Shown here: piece by piece, positions 6,120 to 9,696 of the stretch
How positions within the stretch are numbered: position 1 is the first letter of the stretch
Layout: the number at the start of each line of letters is the position of its first letter
Source: Clostridiales bacterium
Lineage (GTDB): Bacteria > Bacillota > Clostridia > Saccharofermentanales > Saccharofermentanaceae
NCBI GenBank assembly: GCA_017612755.1
Contig: JAGAFH010000136.1
Coordinates: 1 to 9,696 of the forward strand
Direction: 5' to 3'
Length of the DNA: 9,696 bases
Notes under the pieces: model-generated
The model's input: the letters and a program-made list of their open reading frames with translations, nothing else
Database searches by the model: none
What the model was told of the DNA's origin: nothing
Program-made: the position numbers and the translations under genes

Positions 6120-6693
6120 ATGTATTTTGATCCCGAAATCATCAGGGTGGCTCTTGAGGTGGAAGAAGAGGCTGAGTCCGGTCTTTTCACGGCAGACCAG
6201 TTTGGCGGTTATGCCGTAACTTTCATCTTTACGATCATAAATGTATTAGTCGCCTATCTTGTAATCAAGAAGTTCGTCTTTAAGCCTGTCATGGGTATAC
6301 TCAAGAGCCGTGAGGATAAGATCAGGGCAAGTCTTGAGGAAGCAGAAAAAGCTGCTTCAGAAGCTAAGGAAAATGCCGAAGTATCCAAAAAGGCCATTGA
6401 AGACGCAAGGATAGAGGCTTCCGAGATAATCGAGAGCTCAAAGGAAAACGCCGAGAAGCAGGCTGAGGTCATCAAAGGTAAAGCCGATGAAGAGGCTAAT
6501 GAGATCATCAACCGGGCTGAGGCAGATGCCAAGAGGATCAAGAGGGTTGCTCTTGAAGAGATGAAGGACGAGATCTCTGATCTGGCCGTAACCATCTCCG
6601 GCAAGATATTGGGTGAAGTCGTATCAGAGGAAAGTCTCAGGGGAATGTCGGAAAAGTATACCGATGAGGTCCTCAAGGAAGAGGTGAATAAGC

Positions 6694-6701
<8 letters not shown>
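6120..6701 (+). CDS. atpF: F-type ATP synthase subunit b
   Basis: Subunit b dimerises to make the peripheral stalk that holds F1 against the turning rotor. The 193-residue protein has an acidic N-terminal extension (1-25), one transmembrane helix (about 29-50), the membrane-exit segment KKFVFKPVMGIL, and a long Ala/Glu/Lys-rich coiled coil (about 65-165). The end contains ISDLAVTISGKILG, typical of b, followed by a final helix. Nothing resembling the six-helix N-terminal domain of delta is attached, so this is not a b-delta fusion of the mycobacterial kind. GGAG lies at 6106-6109. The last codons overlap the TTG start of the delta-alpha gene (6694), and the sequence GAGGTG inside atpF serves as that gene's ribosome binding site. 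The partner is expected to be the delta domain fused to alpha. Confidence 0.95.
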
Positions 6702-8631
<1,930 letters not shown>

Positions 8632-8641
8632 TACATAGAAG

Positions 8642-9580
8642 ATGGATAACCTCAATGCTATCAAAAAAAGGATAAAGAGCGTTAATGACATAAGTCAGAT
8701 GACTAATGCCATGCAGCTCGTCAGCGCTTCGAAGATGCGCCGCTCCATGATGATGCATGATTCGGTGCAGCCTTTCTTTTCGCTTTGTGCCGAGAGTATG
8801 CAGGAGATCCTGAAATATACCGACGAGCTGGACAATCCGTTCTTCGAACTGAACCAGAAGGTCCAGGGCGAGACATGGAAGATAGCATATTTCGTACTGA
8901 GCGGTGACCAGGGACTGGCAGGTGCCTATAACAACAACATGGTCAAGATCACTGAGGAACATGTCCAGAGAAAGATCCTGGAGAACTCCAGAAAGGGAAT
9001 ATCTACGGAGTATAAGCTCTACGTGTTCGGAAAACTGGCAAGAGAGAAGCTCTTAAGATCCGGTTATAACGTAGACAGCGAATTCTCTTTTCCCATCGCG
9101 GAGCCTACTTTCTTCCAGGCAAGATCCGTATCTTCTATAGTCAAGCAGAAATTCCTCCAGAACGAGTTTGACCTGGTCTATCTCATCTATACGAAGATGG
9201 AGTCCGCCGCCAGTATGGTGCCTGTGGCCGTGAGACTTGCCCCCGTTGATATGAGATCGATTCACGGAGTCATCTCAAGGGATGTGGAGGATGCAGGCCT
9301 GGCCATAGAGGCAGGAGGAAAGGTGGAATATGACCCCAATCCCAATGAGGTCTTCAGTTTCCTTATCGACACGTATCTGAATGCCATGATCTACGGAGCC
9401 ATGGTAGATGCGTATGCCAGTGAGCAGACTGCAAGACTTACGGCTATGGACAATGCCACCAACAACGCGGAGGAGATGATGAAAAAGCTCCTTCTTATAA
9501 GCAACAGAGCAAGACAGGCCAAGATAACAAATGAATTGACCGAGATAATAAATGGTGCCCAGCAGGCAGATAATCTTTAA
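8642..9580 (+). CDS. atpG: F-type ATP synthase subunit gamma
   Basis: Gamma is the central shaft that turns inside the alpha-beta hexamer and couples the c-ring to catalysis. The 312-residue protein is somewhat longer than the common 285-290. It has the N-terminal coiled-coil helix IKKRIKSVNDISQMTNAMQLVSASKMRR, the Rossmann-like middle domain with VLSGDQGLAGAYNNN (85-99), and the C-terminal helix with SEQTARLTAMDNATNNAEE. Start ATG 8642 agrees with the family. Only a weak AGAAG lies directly before it, so translation is probably coupled to the preceding gene, whose stop is 11 bp upstream. The gene lies between the delta-alpha fusion and atpD, the standard order. Confidence 0.96.
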   Translation: MDNLNAIKKRIKSVNDISQMTNAMQLVSASKMRRSMMMHDSVQPFFSLCAESMQEILKYTDELDNPFFELNQKVQGETWKIAYFVLSGDQGLAGAYNNNMVKITEEHVQRKILENSRKGISTEYKLYVFGKLAREKLLRSGYNVDSEFSFPIAEPTFFQARSVSSIVKQKFLQNEFDLVYLIYTKMESAASMVPVAVRLAPVDMRSIHGVISRDVEDAGLAIEAGGKVEYDPNPNEVFSFLIDTYLNAMIYGAMVDAYASEQTARLTAMDNATNNAEEMMKKLLLISNRARQAKITNELTEIINGAQQADNL

Positions 9581-9594
9581 CAGGAGAGATCGTA

Positions 9595-9696
9595 ATGGCA
9601 AAGGGAAAAGTAGTTCAGATAATAGGACCGGTCATTGACTGTGAGTTCAGGAGCGGGGAAGTCCCCAAGATAAATGATGCAGTCAGGATCGTAGTA
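9595..9696 (+). CDS. atpD: F-type ATP synthase subunit beta, 3' end cut by window
   Basis: The 34 visible codons begin MAKGKVVQIIGPVID, the conserved start of the catalytic beta subunit and the first strands of its beta-barrel. The start ATG is preceded by AGGAGA (9582-9587) at seven-base spacing and lies 14 bp after the atpG stop. Position and sequence agree with the usual A-G-D order. The catalytic P-loop is beyond the window. atpC (epsilon) would be expected after it. Confidence 0.93.
   Translation, partial: MAKGKVVQIIGPVIDCEFRSGEVPKINDAVRIVV

Overview
The window is a compact, housekeeping-type stretch of a bacterial chromosome, most likely from a clostridial Bacillota (Lachnospiraceae-like is my guess, not a proof). 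The reasons are the strong AGGAGG-type ribosome binding sites, the protein sequences, and the gene order rpiB-upp-atp, which matches the rpiB-glyA-upp-atpIBEFHAGDC neighbourhood of Bacillus subtilis with glyA and atpI missing. Nothing in it looks like a phage, insertion sequence, CRISPR array or recently acquired island.

Layout. Positions 1-828 hold the 3' part of metF (methylenetetrahydrofolate reductase, + strand). It meets tail-to-tail, with an 11-bp overlap, a THUMP-domain rRNA guanine N2-methyltransferase on the minus strand (818-2017). A 425-bp gene-free divergent region (2018-2442) follows. It carries two promoters with perfect extended -10 elements and a striking set of paired TGTGAA/TATGAACA-type repeats. 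Next comes a plus-strand operon: proA (proline synthesis), rpiB (pentose phosphate isomerase family) and upp (uracil salvage), closed by a clear intrinsic terminator at 4825-4854. The rest is an F-type ATP synthase operon with its own promoter: atpB (a), atpE (c), atpF (b), a fused delta/alpha gene, atpG (gamma) and the first 34 codons of atpD (beta), cut by the window edge.

The most interesting item is the 645-residue protein at 6694-8631. Roughly residues 10-83 are the C-terminal domain of the delta subunit (OSCP), which normally clamps the b stalk to F1. They are joined through an acidic linker to a complete alpha subunit. The six-helix N-terminal domain of delta, which normally holds the alpha N-termini, is absent, and no separate atpH lies between atpF and this gene. 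The gene starts with TTG inside the end of atpF and has no in-frame ATG, GTG or TTG between the delta part and the alpha core, so the fusion should be translated as one chain. This implies a re-engineered peripheral stalk and raises a stoichiometry question, because three alpha subunits per enzyme would bring three delta domains.

Other points worth attention are a probable leaderless mRNA for the methyltransferase, a c subunit with only part of the Na+-binding signature, an altered DYP-region motif in RpiB, a short insertion in the alpha crown domain, and dyads over the atp promoter.
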